From contig JAEWWC010000095.1 in NCBI GenBank assembly GCA_023396555.1, positions 1 through 16,246 of the forward strand: 16,246 bases of DNA, in the 5' to 3' direction. The first letter of the stretch is position 1; every line of letters starts with the position of its first letter. The position numbers and the translations under genes were made by a program. The DNA is from Bacillota bacterium. Lineage in GTDB: Bacteria > Bacillota > Clostridia > Christensenellales > SZUA-584. Positions 6,659 through 13,975 of this stretch are shown piece after piece. A model generated the notes under the pieces. The model ran no database searches, was not told where the DNA came from, and saw only the letters and a program-made list of their open reading frames with translations.

Positions 6659-9601
6659 TTACGTGATCTTAATATATGCCGCATAAACATACGCAGTGGA
6701 AGACTTGTAACGGATCTTATGCCATTCCGTTCCCTTTGCGAGTATCTCTACCACATCTCCCCTGGAGAGCTTACTCAAAACTGAGGTAGAGGTAGAAGAT
6801 CCGCTGCGCACGTTGAGCACGCTCGCGTTCACTTGCCCGTATGTGCCGGTCGTCATCTTAAGATACTGCGTATACATATAGCCGGTCACGCCACCGTATT
6901 TAACCTTGTGCCATTCCTTACCCTGCTCCAGCACCTGCACCGTGTCCCCGCGGGACAACGTTTTGATGACGGCGCTGTTTAAATCCGCACCCTTCCTGAA
7001 ATTGAGCTTGGATGCATTCACTGTCGCGTATTGGGCGTCGGGTGTCGGCCCAGGCGCCGGAGCCTGTGTTCCACTAATCGTCAGATAGCTCGCGTGCACA
7101 TAGCCTTCCATGCCGTTATAAATGATCTTATACCAATCCTGCGCGGCGTTCAGCTGGATGATCTCCACCTTATCGCCCTTTTTCAGCGTACCCAATATGC
7201 CGTTCGTGGTTCCCGGCCCCTTGCGCACATTGAGCACCGACGCGGTAATGGTGCCGACCGTGGGCTTGCTTATATCCACGTAATCCGCAAACACCCAAGC
7301 CGCCTTGCCGCTGTACAGTATTTGATGCCAACCGCCCTTGCCGCCGGCCTGCACAATCAAAACGATATCGTTTTTGCCGAAGCCGCCCAAAATGCTGTTA
7401 CTCGTGCCCGGCCCGCTGCGGATGTTGAGCTCATTCACCGATACCTTACCAGTCTGCTTGATCTGCAGCGTACCACCCGTTGGCGTGGGCGGCGGGCATG
7501 TTGTCGGCGACGGCGTCGGTGTCAACGTCTGCGTGGGCGCAGGCGTCGCGGTAGCCGTCGGTGCCGGCGCGGGCGTTACCTCAGGCGTGGGAGTGGGTGT
7601 AACGGTTACCGATGGCGTCGGCGTTACAACCGGCGTTGCCGTTGGTGTCGCAGTTGCTGTCGGCGTTGGGGTCACAGTCGCTGTCGGCGTGGGCGTGGGC
7701 GTGGGCGTCGCAGCCTGCTCATCCAACAGCACATAATACGCGTATATATACGCCGTTGTACCGCCGTAGCTGATCTTGTGCCAGCCCTCCGCTGCATTGG
7801 CCTGTGTCACCGTAATGCGTGCCCCTGCTGCCACACTGCCGATAGCGGCATACTGTGTACTGGCCGTGCTGCGCACATTGACAGAATTCACGCAGTTGAT
7901 GACCAGCGCATTGGCCTGCAGCTCGTCGATCTTCACAAACTCCGCGCTGATGTAAGCCACGACGCCGCCGAAGTCGATTTTATGCCAGCCCTCCACCACG
8001 TCCGCCTGTGTCACCAGTATCCGCGACCCGGCAAAACCCTTGCCAATAGCCGCGTACTTGGTATCCGGCGTGCTGCGTATGTTCACATAGTTGGCGCAGT
8101 TGATTATTGTCGCGTTTGTTTCCCCCTGAACCGCAGGGGCCTCCAAACCGGGGGGTGAAATATTGAGTGTCTCAAATGTCGTATTCGGATAATAGAATGT
8201 CAGTATCTGAGCATATGTCTGCCCGGCTTTCGCCCGCTCCTGAGCGCCCCGCTGCGACAGGCCGATCCCATGGCCGTAACGGCGGTGATACAGATTCCAG
8301 CTGGAGGACGTTTCTTCCACCACAAACAGCCTGAGCGAGGTGTTGGTAAACGACTGATACAGTCCGCTCGAATTGTCCAGCTCATGCATATCGATAGTAA
8401 ACGTTACGGTGACCGGTTCCTCTATATATGATAAGCCTGTCTGCTCCTTCTCATCCGCTGTCGCCTTGCGGCTGGCTTTTACACGCATGGTTACGTCCGC
8501 TTTATAGAAACAGACGCAGCTGGATTTGCCGGTGTAATCCTTCAGACCGTGGTTGCCCTCGTAGGTGTGCGCCAGCAACCTGTCAAACCCTATAATCTGT
8601 ATGTCCGATGTCACATCAGCCATATACCCTTTTGCTTTCACCGCAGGCAGAGCTGTCATCTTCAGATAGCGTGTCATGTTGGCGCTCAGCGTCGTACTTC
8701 CTGCCACCATCGACCCATCCTTCATCACCTTGTAGGCGATATCGCTCTCTTTCCCCAACGTTTTGGGTAATATCAGCACCTCCTGGTTGCTCCAGGTATT
8801 CTGTGTATCGTATGGATCCGGCAGTATGACATGATAGGGTAGCAGCGTGGCGCTGGAGGTCCAGACATGCTGCGGGATATCGGTATAGCCGCCGTTGGAG
8901 GCCGAGTAATATGTCTCCACAAGGCTGCCGTTTGACACCAATACCTTTTTGGCGGTCTCGTCTACAGCCCGTATCGCATTGGTGTAAGAAGGGTTGTAGC
9001 CCCGGTAAACCTGGCTGGCTGAGGTGTCCAGCAGGTCGTATGTGCCGCTGCCCATGTACCGCACCGCGTAAGTGCGGGCGGCCACCGCCTGGCTTTTAAG
9101 CGCTTCGAGCGGCCAGGAGTTGCTCATCTCGTGCGGCACCACGCCATACAGGTAATACTCCAGATAAACGTGATTAACCACCAGCAGTGATCCGCTGCTG
9201 ATGCGGAATTCAATATTGCCGCGGTAGTTGTTCGTGCCGTATGTGGTCGTCTTGATGGTCGCATAGTTGTAGCCTGATGAAGGCTTACGCTCCACCACCT
9301 TCACGGTACTTCCCGAGCACACCAAAGTACTGCCCTTGTACAGCTTGACCACACCGTTTTCGATCTTGGCAGCATAATCCCCGGAGGACAGGTTTTGGGA
9401 ACTGTCTGCCTCAATGCCATAGTTGCCGCTGAGAGAAAAGCTGAGCGACGACGTTGAACCGACCGAAAGCTTGACGCGTATGATGGATTTATCGGATGCC
9501 ATACTATCGCTCAAGTGCATGCCCAGTATACCGGCCAGCACTGCAGCAATGGAAAGCGCCACCAGCGCGCGGCGCAGCATCCTTATTGTTTTTGTATTCA
9601 A
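6659..9601 (-). CDS. Secreted SpoIID/LytB-domain protein with six SH3-like repeats
   Basis: A 980-aa exported cell-wall protein. Start is TTG at 9601, with AGAGGTGA (9616-9609) 7 nt upstream; residues 1-36 form a signal peptide or anchor. Residues about 140-480 are a SpoIID/LytB domain: VVPHEM (154-159), EALKSQAVAARTYA, SASQVYRGY, YYSASNGGYT and GHGIGLSQRGAQ (443-454). In the family this domain is a lytic transglycosylase cutting glycan strands; Glu158 in PHEM matches the proposed catalytic Glu. Two bacterial SH3-like domains (about 496-558 and 566-627), a Thr/Pro/Ala linker (632-708), then four more (about 711-777, 782-842, 857-916, 920-979) carry the NVRSxxxT and GWHKI signatures. B. subtilis SpoIID is only about 343 aa, so this is probably not the engulfment SpoIID itself but a multi-domain wall-remodelling relative. 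It is a single-gene unit with its own terminator. Confidence 0.93.
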   Translation of the reverse strand: MNTKTIRMLRRALVALSIAAVLAGILGMHLSDSMASDKSIIRVKLSVGSTSSLSFSLSGNYGIEADSSQNLSSGDYAAKIENGVVKLYKGSTLVCSGSTVKVVERKPSSGYNYATIKTTTYGTNNYRGNIEFRISSGSLLVVNHVYLEYYLYGVVPHEMSNSWPLEALKSQAVAARTYAVRYMGSGTYDLLDTSASQVYRGYNPSYTNAIRAVDETAKKVLVSNGSLVETYYSASNGGYTDIPQHVWTSSATLLPYHVILPDPYDTQNTWSNQEVLILPKTLGKESDIAYKVMKDGSMVAGSTTLSANMTRYLKMTALPAVKAKGYMADVTSDIQIIGFDRLLAHTYEGNHGLKDYTGKSSCVCFYKADVTMRVKASRKATADEKEQTGLSYIEEPVTVTFTIDMHELDNSSGLYQSFTNTSLRLFVVEETSSSWNLYHRRYGHGIGLSQRGAQERAKAGQTYAQILTFYYPNTTFETLNISPPGLEAPAVQGETNATIINCANYVNIRSTPDTKYAAIGKGFAGSRILVTQADVVEGWHKIDFGGVVAYISAEFVKIDELQANALVINCVNSVNVRSTASTQYAAIGSVAAGARITVTQANAAEGWHKISYGGTTAYIYAYYVLLDEQAATPTPTPTPTATVTPTPTATATPTATPVVTPTPSVTVTPTPTPEVTPAPAPTATATPAPTQTLTPTPSPTTCPPPTPTGGTLQIKQTGKVSVNELNIRSGPGTSNSILGGFGKNDIVLIVQAGGKGGWHQILYSGKAAWVFADYVDISKPTVGTITASVLNVRKGPGTTNGILGTLKKGDKVEIIQLNAAQDWYKIIYNGMEGYVHASYLTISGTQAPAPGPTPDAQYATVNASKLNFRKGADLNSAVIKTLSRGDTVQVLEQGKEWHKVKYGGVTGYMYTQYLKMTTGTYGQVNASVLNVRSGSSTSTSVLSKLSRGDVVEILAKGTEWHKIRYKSSTAYVYAAYIKIT
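7478..7708. repeat. Thr-Pro codon repeat tract in the SpoIID-domain gene
   Basis: Encodes residues 632-708, almost entirely TP, TAT, TPT and APAPT units with one Cys. On the plus strand it appears as degenerate GGCGTNGG repeats, with GGG at 7691, 7697 and 7703 and GGGG at 7668. It is a flexible spacer between the second and third SH3-like domains and is prone to slippage and length variation. Confidence 0.9.
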
Positions 9602-9950
9602 GCTAAAGTCACCTCTATTTTTATATCGGTTTACAGACGCATATTTTTAACATAAAATTTTGATATTCTCCATTACATTGCAAACAGCTGTGTTCTTCAG
9701 CCTTATACAAAAGTTTTTTCGCTGCCTGCTCATAAAAAAGTGTTTCAAATAAATAAGAGGTGGTTATATATTTGATGTAGCGCAGCAGCCACAACCAATA
9801 ATCAGCCTCCTATAAACAGTCTTCAAGTCCCCGCTAAAAAGCAGGGGATTTTTTTGTATCAGGAGTATCAGGGACATCAGACCGCTAGCTTTTAGATTGT
9901 TAAGTCCTCTTGCTGAAACCCCGAATTTTCATAAAAAGAATTATTATGAA
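9602..9950. other. Divergent intergenic region, left half
   Basis: No open reading frame of note. It holds the ribosome binding site and presumed promoter of the minus-strand SpoIID-domain gene, for which I could not pick a convincing -10/-35 pair or a clear sporulation sigma-factor promoter. It also holds a plus-strand terminator (9828-9855) that closes no visible gene. A stretch near 9760-9790 has a ribosome-binding-like AGAGGTGG but is followed at once by a stop (ATG TAG), so no peptide is supported. Confidence 0.6.
9828..9855 (+). terminator. Orphan intrinsic terminator
   Basis: TCCCC-GC (9828-9834) pairs with GC-A-GGGGA (9841-9848) with one bulged A, followed by seven T (9849-9855). The nearest upstream sequence in this direction is non-coding, so it may end a small plus-strand RNA starting between about 9700 and 9780. 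Confidence 0.65.
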
Positions 9951-9979
9951 TTGACAATTCCCATTGTTTGTTATATATT
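9951..9979 (+). promoter_or_regulatory. Strong sigma-A promoter of the SleB-like gene
   Basis: Consensus TTGACA (9951-9956), a 17-bp spacer and TATATT (9974-9979). The -35 box lies in a small palindrome (GAATT-GAC-AATTC, 9948-9960) that could be an operator. The predicted start near 9986 gives an untranslated leader of about 134 nt. Confidence 0.75.
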
Positions 9980-10040
9980 CGGATACTATGTGGCAGAATT
10001 ATGATGGTGTAATTGCGTTTTTTGCGCATTTATGCCAGCA

Positions 10041-10084
10041 GTCTGCCGCTGCCAGACAGCGTCAGCACAGCGGTTTTCTAACCG
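10041..10084 (+). other. Two hairpins in the leader of the SleB-like gene
   Basis: GTCTG (10041-10045) with CAGAC (10053-10057), and CGGTT (10071-10075) with AACCG (10080-10084). Both lie in the long leader between promoter and TTG start. No known riboswitch class is recognised; they could affect mRNA stability or translation. Confidence 0.35.
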
Positions 10085-10119
10085 TTTATATATATTTCTA
10101 TCAAAGGAAAGGATAAAGT

Positions 10120-10782
10120 TTGAAAAATAGAATAATCAAGATGTTCGCTGTCATCGGGATATGCCTGATCGTTTTCTGTACCGCAGCCGGCTCTGTCAAC
10201 AATACAGCCAGTCCGTTGCCGGATCTGCAAAGCAGTGTCCAGCATTCAGTAACGACTTTCAGGCTGATAGGACAAGCCCGGCCGCAGCTTACGGCGCACG
10301 CCAAAGGCGCACCACGCCCCGATTGGCTGCCCACAGCTTTCTCCGCCAGTACATCTGCTGAGTCACAGGAAGTTGCCAAAGCATATGGCGCTGAAGCGGA
10401 TACCTTCAGCGAGATGCTGAACGAACTGTATGATCCCGCCTATGCTTACAGCGAACAAGAGAAGGCATATATCGCTCGGGTGGTGTACGCCGAAGCCCGC
10501 GGGGAGAAATTTGAAGGCAAGGTCGCCGTGGCTGCCGTCGTGCTCAACCGTTTCGAGAGCGGCCTGTTCGGCAAGACGGTTAAAAGAGTGGTATTTGCGC
10601 GAAACCAGTTTGCGGTTTCAGCACGGTATTCCGCGGAATGCATGGAAGCAGTAGAAACTGCAATAGACAGGGACGACGCCTATCCGGACGACATGTATTA
10701 TTTCCGGGTATCCAAGAGCAAGAAATGGCGCAACTTCGATTACCACACCCGCATCGGCAATCACAGCTTTTACTGCGCATAA
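10120..10782 (+). CDS. SleB/CwlJ-type spore cortex or cell wall hydrolase
   Basis: A 220-aa exported hydrolase of the SleB/CwlJ family (Hydrolase_2), which cuts muramic-lactam-containing cortex or related peptidoglycan, mostly by lytic transglycosylase action. The TTG start at 10120 is preceded by AAAGGAAAGG; residues about 8-24 are a hydrophobic signal segment. Residues 25-105 are a spacer without the N-terminal peptidoglycan-binding domain found in classic SleB. The catalytic domain covers about 112-220: YAEARGE (123-129, with Glu125 at the position of the catalytic Glu), the VAVAAVVLNRF helix (135-145), the RNQFAV segment, MYYFRVSKSKKW, and a C-terminal RIGNHSFY. All family landmarks are present and the protein ends where the family normally ends. 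SleB versus CwlJ cannot be decided from sequence alone. The promoter looks vegetative (sigma-A), so a wall-growth role is also possible. Confidence 0.9.
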   Translation: MKNRIIKMFAVIGICLIVFCTAAGSVNNTASPLPDLQSSVQHSVTTFRLIGQARPQLTAHAKGAPRPDWLPTAFSASTSAESQEVAKAYGAEADTFSEMLNELYDPAYAYSEQEKAYIARVVYAEARGEKFEGKVAVAAVVLNRFESGLFGKTVKRVVFARNQFAVSARYSAECMEAVETAIDRDDAYPDDMYYFRVSKSKKWRNFDYHTRIGNHSFYCA

Positions 10783-10788
10783 ACAACG

Positions 10789-10815
10789 AGAAAGAGGGGC
10801 ATTGTCCCTCTTTTT
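10789..10815. terminator. Terminator after the SleB-like gene, possibly bidirectional
   Basis: AAAGAGGG (10791-10798) pairs with CCCTCTTT (10806-10813) around a 7-nt loop, followed by more T on the plus strand. The symmetric A/T flanks could also serve the converging spoIIE gene, whose stop at 10931 has no clear terminator of its own nearer than this. Confidence 0.8.
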
Positions 10816-10930
10816 CTTCCTTCGTCATTAGCCTCAAACGTCTGCCCCTCCTCAGAGAGCTATGCAGCGTTATCATTAACTTTTTACCCACACGCCGGTT
10901 AACACCGCGGTCAGATCTTCCAGCTCATTC

Positions 10931-13252
10931 CTATCCCTCCGTGATACGCCCCACGATCACCGTCATATCGTCCCGCGGGGCGCTGCCGTCGCAGGCCTTC
11001 TGCAGTATCGCGTCCGCCGCGTCCTGTGCGTCGTTTTGTGGTATGCCGGCAAACCACTGCGCCGCGTTGTCCCCCACCGCTTCGGACACACCGTCGCTCA
11101 TCATCACGATCAGGTCGCCGATCTCCAGCGTCCGGCGTATGCTGATGGGACGCACCTCATCCACGATGCCGATGGGCAGCGAACCGGGCGCCACTGCCGA
11201 CACGCCATCCCGGCTCAGTATATACGATGGCTCGGCGCCAATCTTGGTAAACGTCGCCTCACCCGTTTTCAGATTCAGCAGGCACAGGTCCACCGTCGTA
11301 AACATGTCCTCGTCGCTCTTCAGTATCAGCAGCCGGTTAATGGTATCGAATATGATGGCGTCGTCGAACCCCGCCTGATAAAAGTTCTCAATCAGCGACA
11401 CCGCCGCCATGCTCTCCCGCCGTGCATTGTCGCCGCTGCCCATACCATCGCATATCATCAGAAGATACCGCCCGTCCTTGAGCGCCGCAAACACGTGGCT
11501 ATCCCCCGAAACCTTGTCCTTGGACTGCGCCGCTTTGCCCGTTTCCACGCCGAATTTGCGCGCCTGCTCGAACCGCAGCGTGCAGTAAGCGCTGCCGCCA
11601 CAGGCGGATTCCACCGTCCGCTGCATCCTGACACCGCACACGCCGGAAAGCGTCCGTTCAATTTCCTGATCGCAGTCAGCCGAGCCGCCGCCACAGTTCT
11701 TTACCTTGAGGCCCACAGCCACCTGACCGCCCACGTTCTCTGCGCATACCTCGCGCGCCCGTATGTTCTCCGCGTCCAGCGCCACCACTATACGTTCCTC
11801 CATCTGCTCAAGGAACTTAAAGCCGGTGTCCATTTCCTTGCCGATGTCCGCCACTACCTTGGCCACGCCTTTGAGCTGCCGCCCGGTGACCACGCGCGAC
11901 TCTTCTATCTTCCTGCGCCATTTGAGGCTTAACAGATACGCGCTGAACACGTTCTCCGACGCCGTGAGTATTCCCTTAACGTTGTAGCACTTCTTGACGA
12001 ATGCCGGGTCCATGCAACTCTCGTCGATGTGGCCCTCCTTCTCATATGTTGCCAGCAGCCGGTTCAGCACGCCGTATGTGCTCAAGAAATCCTTGTCCCA
12101 GCAGCTTTTTTTAAACACGCAGTCCTTGCAGGTGCTCTCCGCCACCAGCGACAGCACGCTGGAGACGTCACCGCCAGCCAATTTTTCCTCCGCGTCGCGC
12201 GCGAACATATCACCCGTCTGCAGGAACACCTGCGACACTTCCTTGAGCCGCCCCACCGTCAGTTCCTTGAAGCGGCGAGCGTGCATGTTGTTTTCGAACT
12301 CCCGACGTGTCTTGACGTCGATAAACCGCCCCACAGCTTCGTACACCTTTTTGGGCAGCGCGCAAAATATCAGCGTAGCTGCCGCCGCCTCTATCATCAG
12401 CAGATGCCATACCGGCATCTCAGCCAGGGCGATGTCCAACATCAGCACCGTCAGCATAAAGCCCATCGCAGCTCCCGGCTTTTTAAGCCGCCGCAGAGTA
12501 CCCGCCACCAGTCCGGCCACGCCCAGCATCGCTGCCATCGAGGCATCGGCCAGCACCCCCAGGCACAAAGCCAGGCCGGCAACCAGCCCTACTCCTGCGC
12601 CCAGCGCCGGCCCGGCTGCGTATGCCACAAAGAGCACCAGCAGCATTGCGACGATATCGGCAATATAGACGCCCATCACATTGAGCGGGCCAAACATGCA
12701 TATCAGCGCCAGCGCCCCCAGCGCCAGACAGATCGTCTCCTCCGTGGAAAACATCGTACGCTTTTTGCCGCCCTGGAATATTTGCAGCAGCGTCCCGATC
12801 ACGTATATCATCACCAGCGCCATCAGGCATTCCAGCACCGCCGTCATCAGCGTCTGAATGTCCGCCGTCTTGAACACCATGGCTCCCACCGCATAAGCGC
12901 ATGCCGTGGCCATCACAGCCACCCACCGCAGGCTCCTGCCCACGACCAGCAACGCCCCGCAGGTCAACAGCGACACACATAATATGTAGAGCGTATCACC
13001 CGGAACCAGCAGCGCACCCAACGCTACGCCCGCCGTGGCAGCCAGCACTTCATACCGGCTGCGCACATAGCATGCGGCAATAAATGCCGGGCCAAACGGC
13101 GATACCGCCGCCAGCAGCTGGATGCGCGCCAGCAAACAGGCTACCGCCACATAAACCAATAAAAACAGTATCTTCTTGAGCAGCTCGATCTGATGGGATG
13201 GCACGGGCTTGGCTTCCCGGCAACTGGGCGTCTGAATCACTGCTGATGGCAT
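10931..13252 (-). CDS. spoIIE: Stage II sporulation protein E, membrane PP2C-type phosphatase
   Basis: SpoIIE dephosphorylates the anti-anti-sigma factor SpoIIAA to release sigma-F in the forespore and also acts at the polar septum. The product (773 aa from this start; B. subtilis has 827) has about ten hydrophobic segments up to residue ~300, a central cytoplasmic region, and a C-terminal PPM phosphatase. Phosphatase metal-site motifs are visible: GDS (Asp584), CDGMGSG (Asp602), SDGVSE (Asp720) and PRDDM (Asp761/762). The central region has a CxxCxxxxxCW motif (Cys375, 378, 384) and further cysteines, perhaps metal-binding. ATG 13252 is preferred: GGGAGTGATC (13268-13259) resembles the full anti-16S sequence. 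GTG 13264 is an alternative. The longest frame (from 13333) would start upstream of the probable -10 box and is rejected. Confidence 0.96.
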   Translation of the reverse strand: MPSAVIQTPSCREAKPVPSHQIELLKKILFLLVYVAVACLLARIQLLAAVSPFGPAFIAACYVRSRYEVLAATAGVALGALLVPGDTLYILCVSLLTCGALLVVGRSLRWVAVMATACAYAVGAMVFKTADIQTLMTAVLECLMALVMIYVIGTLLQIFQGGKKRTMFSTEETICLALGALALICMFGPLNVMGVYIADIVAMLLVLFVAYAAGPALGAGVGLVAGLALCLGVLADASMAAMLGVAGLVAGTLRRLKKPGAAMGFMLTVLMLDIALAEMPVWHLLMIEAAAATLIFCALPKKVYEAVGRFIDVKTRREFENNMHARRFKELTVGRLKEVSQVFLQTGDMFARDAEEKLAGGDVSSVLSLVAESTCKDCVFKKSCWDKDFLSTYGVLNRLLATYEKEGHIDESCMDPAFVKKCYNVKGILTASENVFSAYLLSLKWRRKIEESRVVTGRQLKGVAKVVADIGKEMDTGFKFLEQMEERIVVALDAENIRAREVCAENVGGQVAVGLKVKNCGGGSADCDQEIERTLSGVCGVRMQRTVESACGGSAYCTLRFEQARKFGVETGKAAQSKDKVSGDSHVFAALKDGRYLLMICDGMGSGDNARRESMAAVSLIENFYQAGFDDAIIFDTINRLLILKSDEDMFTTVDLCLLNLKTGEATFTKIGAEPSYILSRDGVSAVAPGSLPIGIVDEVRPISIRRTLEIGDLIVMMSDGVSEAVGDNAAQWFAGIPQNDAQDAADAILQKACDGSAPRDDMTVIVGRITEG

Positions 13253-13289
13253 TGGTATGATCACTCCCGTCCCTTTGATGGTAACCCCT

Positions 13290-13323
13290 ATTATATGAGC
13301 GTACAGGCGCAGAACATTGTCGG
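13290..13323 (-). promoter_or_regulatory. Candidate Spo0A-type promoter of spoIIE
   Basis: On the minus strand TATAAT (13295-13290) has no good -35 at 17 bp. Instead TTGTCGG (13317-13323, plus strand), close to the Spo0A box TTGTCGAA, lies 21-27 bp upstream of the -10. This matches the known design of spoIIE and spoIIG promoters, where Spo0A boxes replace a well-spaced -35. The match is partial. Confidence 0.45.
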
Positions 13324-13444
13324 TCCGCGCCAAAGCTTTGCGTAGAATTTGCCGATACTGCCCAATTTTTTTTGCTTTGTATGTATATTTATTGGCGTTT
13401 TTGCGTATACTGATAAGTTAACAAACGCAGTGGGGAGGATATCG

Positions 13445-13834
13445 ATGTATCTGAAGCTCAAAGAGGCGGCATATGGGTTTGAATGCATTTTTGATGAAGA
13501 GGTCAGCTATTTCAATACGGGTAACTATCAATCCTGTTCCGCAGAGGATATGCGCGCCCTGATCTCAGTCAAAATATACACAAAGAGCGACTTCCTCCTG
13601 ATCCCCCGGCTCAGCCGGCATGATATGGTCATAGCCTTTCTGCAAAAATGTAATAACCGGAGTCTGCTCAGACAACAAACAGCGCTGACGGAGCCGGAGT
13701 TTTTTCATCTGTTTCATTGGTATCTGGAAGACCATCTACTGACCGCACAGTGGAAGGAATTCGAAACTTCCGCACTCCTGGCCTTCGCTGCCGATTGGTG
13801 TCGGGATAACGGGATTGCGTTCACGCTCAAATAA
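13445..13834 (+). CDS. Small conserved-looking hypothetical protein
   Basis: A 129-aa soluble protein. ATG 13445 is chosen because GGGGAGG (13431-13437) is 7 nt upstream; the longer in-frame start at 13349 would precede this site and add a spurious hydrophobic stretch. The protein has no signal peptide or membrane segment. The C-terminal half is aromatic- and Leu-rich with a pattern WYLED, W-K-EF, then a helix and ADWCRDNGI. That loosely recalls small UPF0158-like proteins, but I am not confident. It is transcribed divergently from spoIIE; the two share the 192-bp gap at 13253-13444, so co-regulation at sporulation onset is possible. A hairpin TGCCG-CATT-CGGCA (13835-13848) follows directly without a T tract. 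Confidence 0.7.
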   Translation: MYLKLKEAAYGFECIFDEEVSYFNTGNYQSCSAEDMRALISVKIYTKSDFLLIPRLSRHDMVIAFLQKCNNRSLLRQQTALTEPEFFHLFHWYLEDHLLTAQWKEFETSALLAFAADWCRDNGIAFTLK

Positions 13835-13884
13835 TGCCGCATTCGGCAGTCGGCGGCGCAATGCCTGTTCCCTTTATAAAGTGT

Positions 13885-13912
13885 TTGCTTCTTCATGTTT
13901 TGCTGGTATAAT
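13885..13912 (+). promoter_or_regulatory. Extended -10 promoter of the NifU-like/GGGtGRT operon
   Basis: TTGCTT (13885-13890), a 16-bp spacer and consensus TATAAT (13907-13912), preceded by TGG as an extended -10. The start would fall near 13919, giving a leader of about 57 nt. This points to constitutive, fairly strong expression. Confidence 0.7.
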
Positions 13913-13975
13913 GTTAAATAATTATCAGCCTTTTTGGAGACAAGTTTTGATTTATTAACAGGAGGATTTTGTTTC

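Noticed and set aside
7478..7708. Regular repeats as a CRISPR array or minisatellite of foreign origin
   Set aside because: The units are 6-12 bp, degenerate and in frame as Thr/Pro codons within a gene; there are no spacers.
7031..8158. 375-aa plus-strand frame opposite the SpoIID-domain gene
   Set aside because: Arg- and Cys-rich low-complexity product produced by the reverse of the Thr/Pro tract and SH3 repeats; no ribosome binding site.
9760..9790. Leader peptide after AGAGGTGG
   Set aside because: The only ATG is followed at once by TAG, and other starts give six codons at most without a proper ribosome binding site.
12029..12982. 317-aa plus-strand frame opposite spoIIE
   Set aside because: His/Gln/Arg-rich shadow of the membrane part of spoIIE without recognisable features.
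13253..13333. Longer SpoIIE start at 13333
   Set aside because: It would begin upstream of the probable -10 box (13290-13295), so it would not be in the mRNA; ATG 13252 has a better ribosome binding site.
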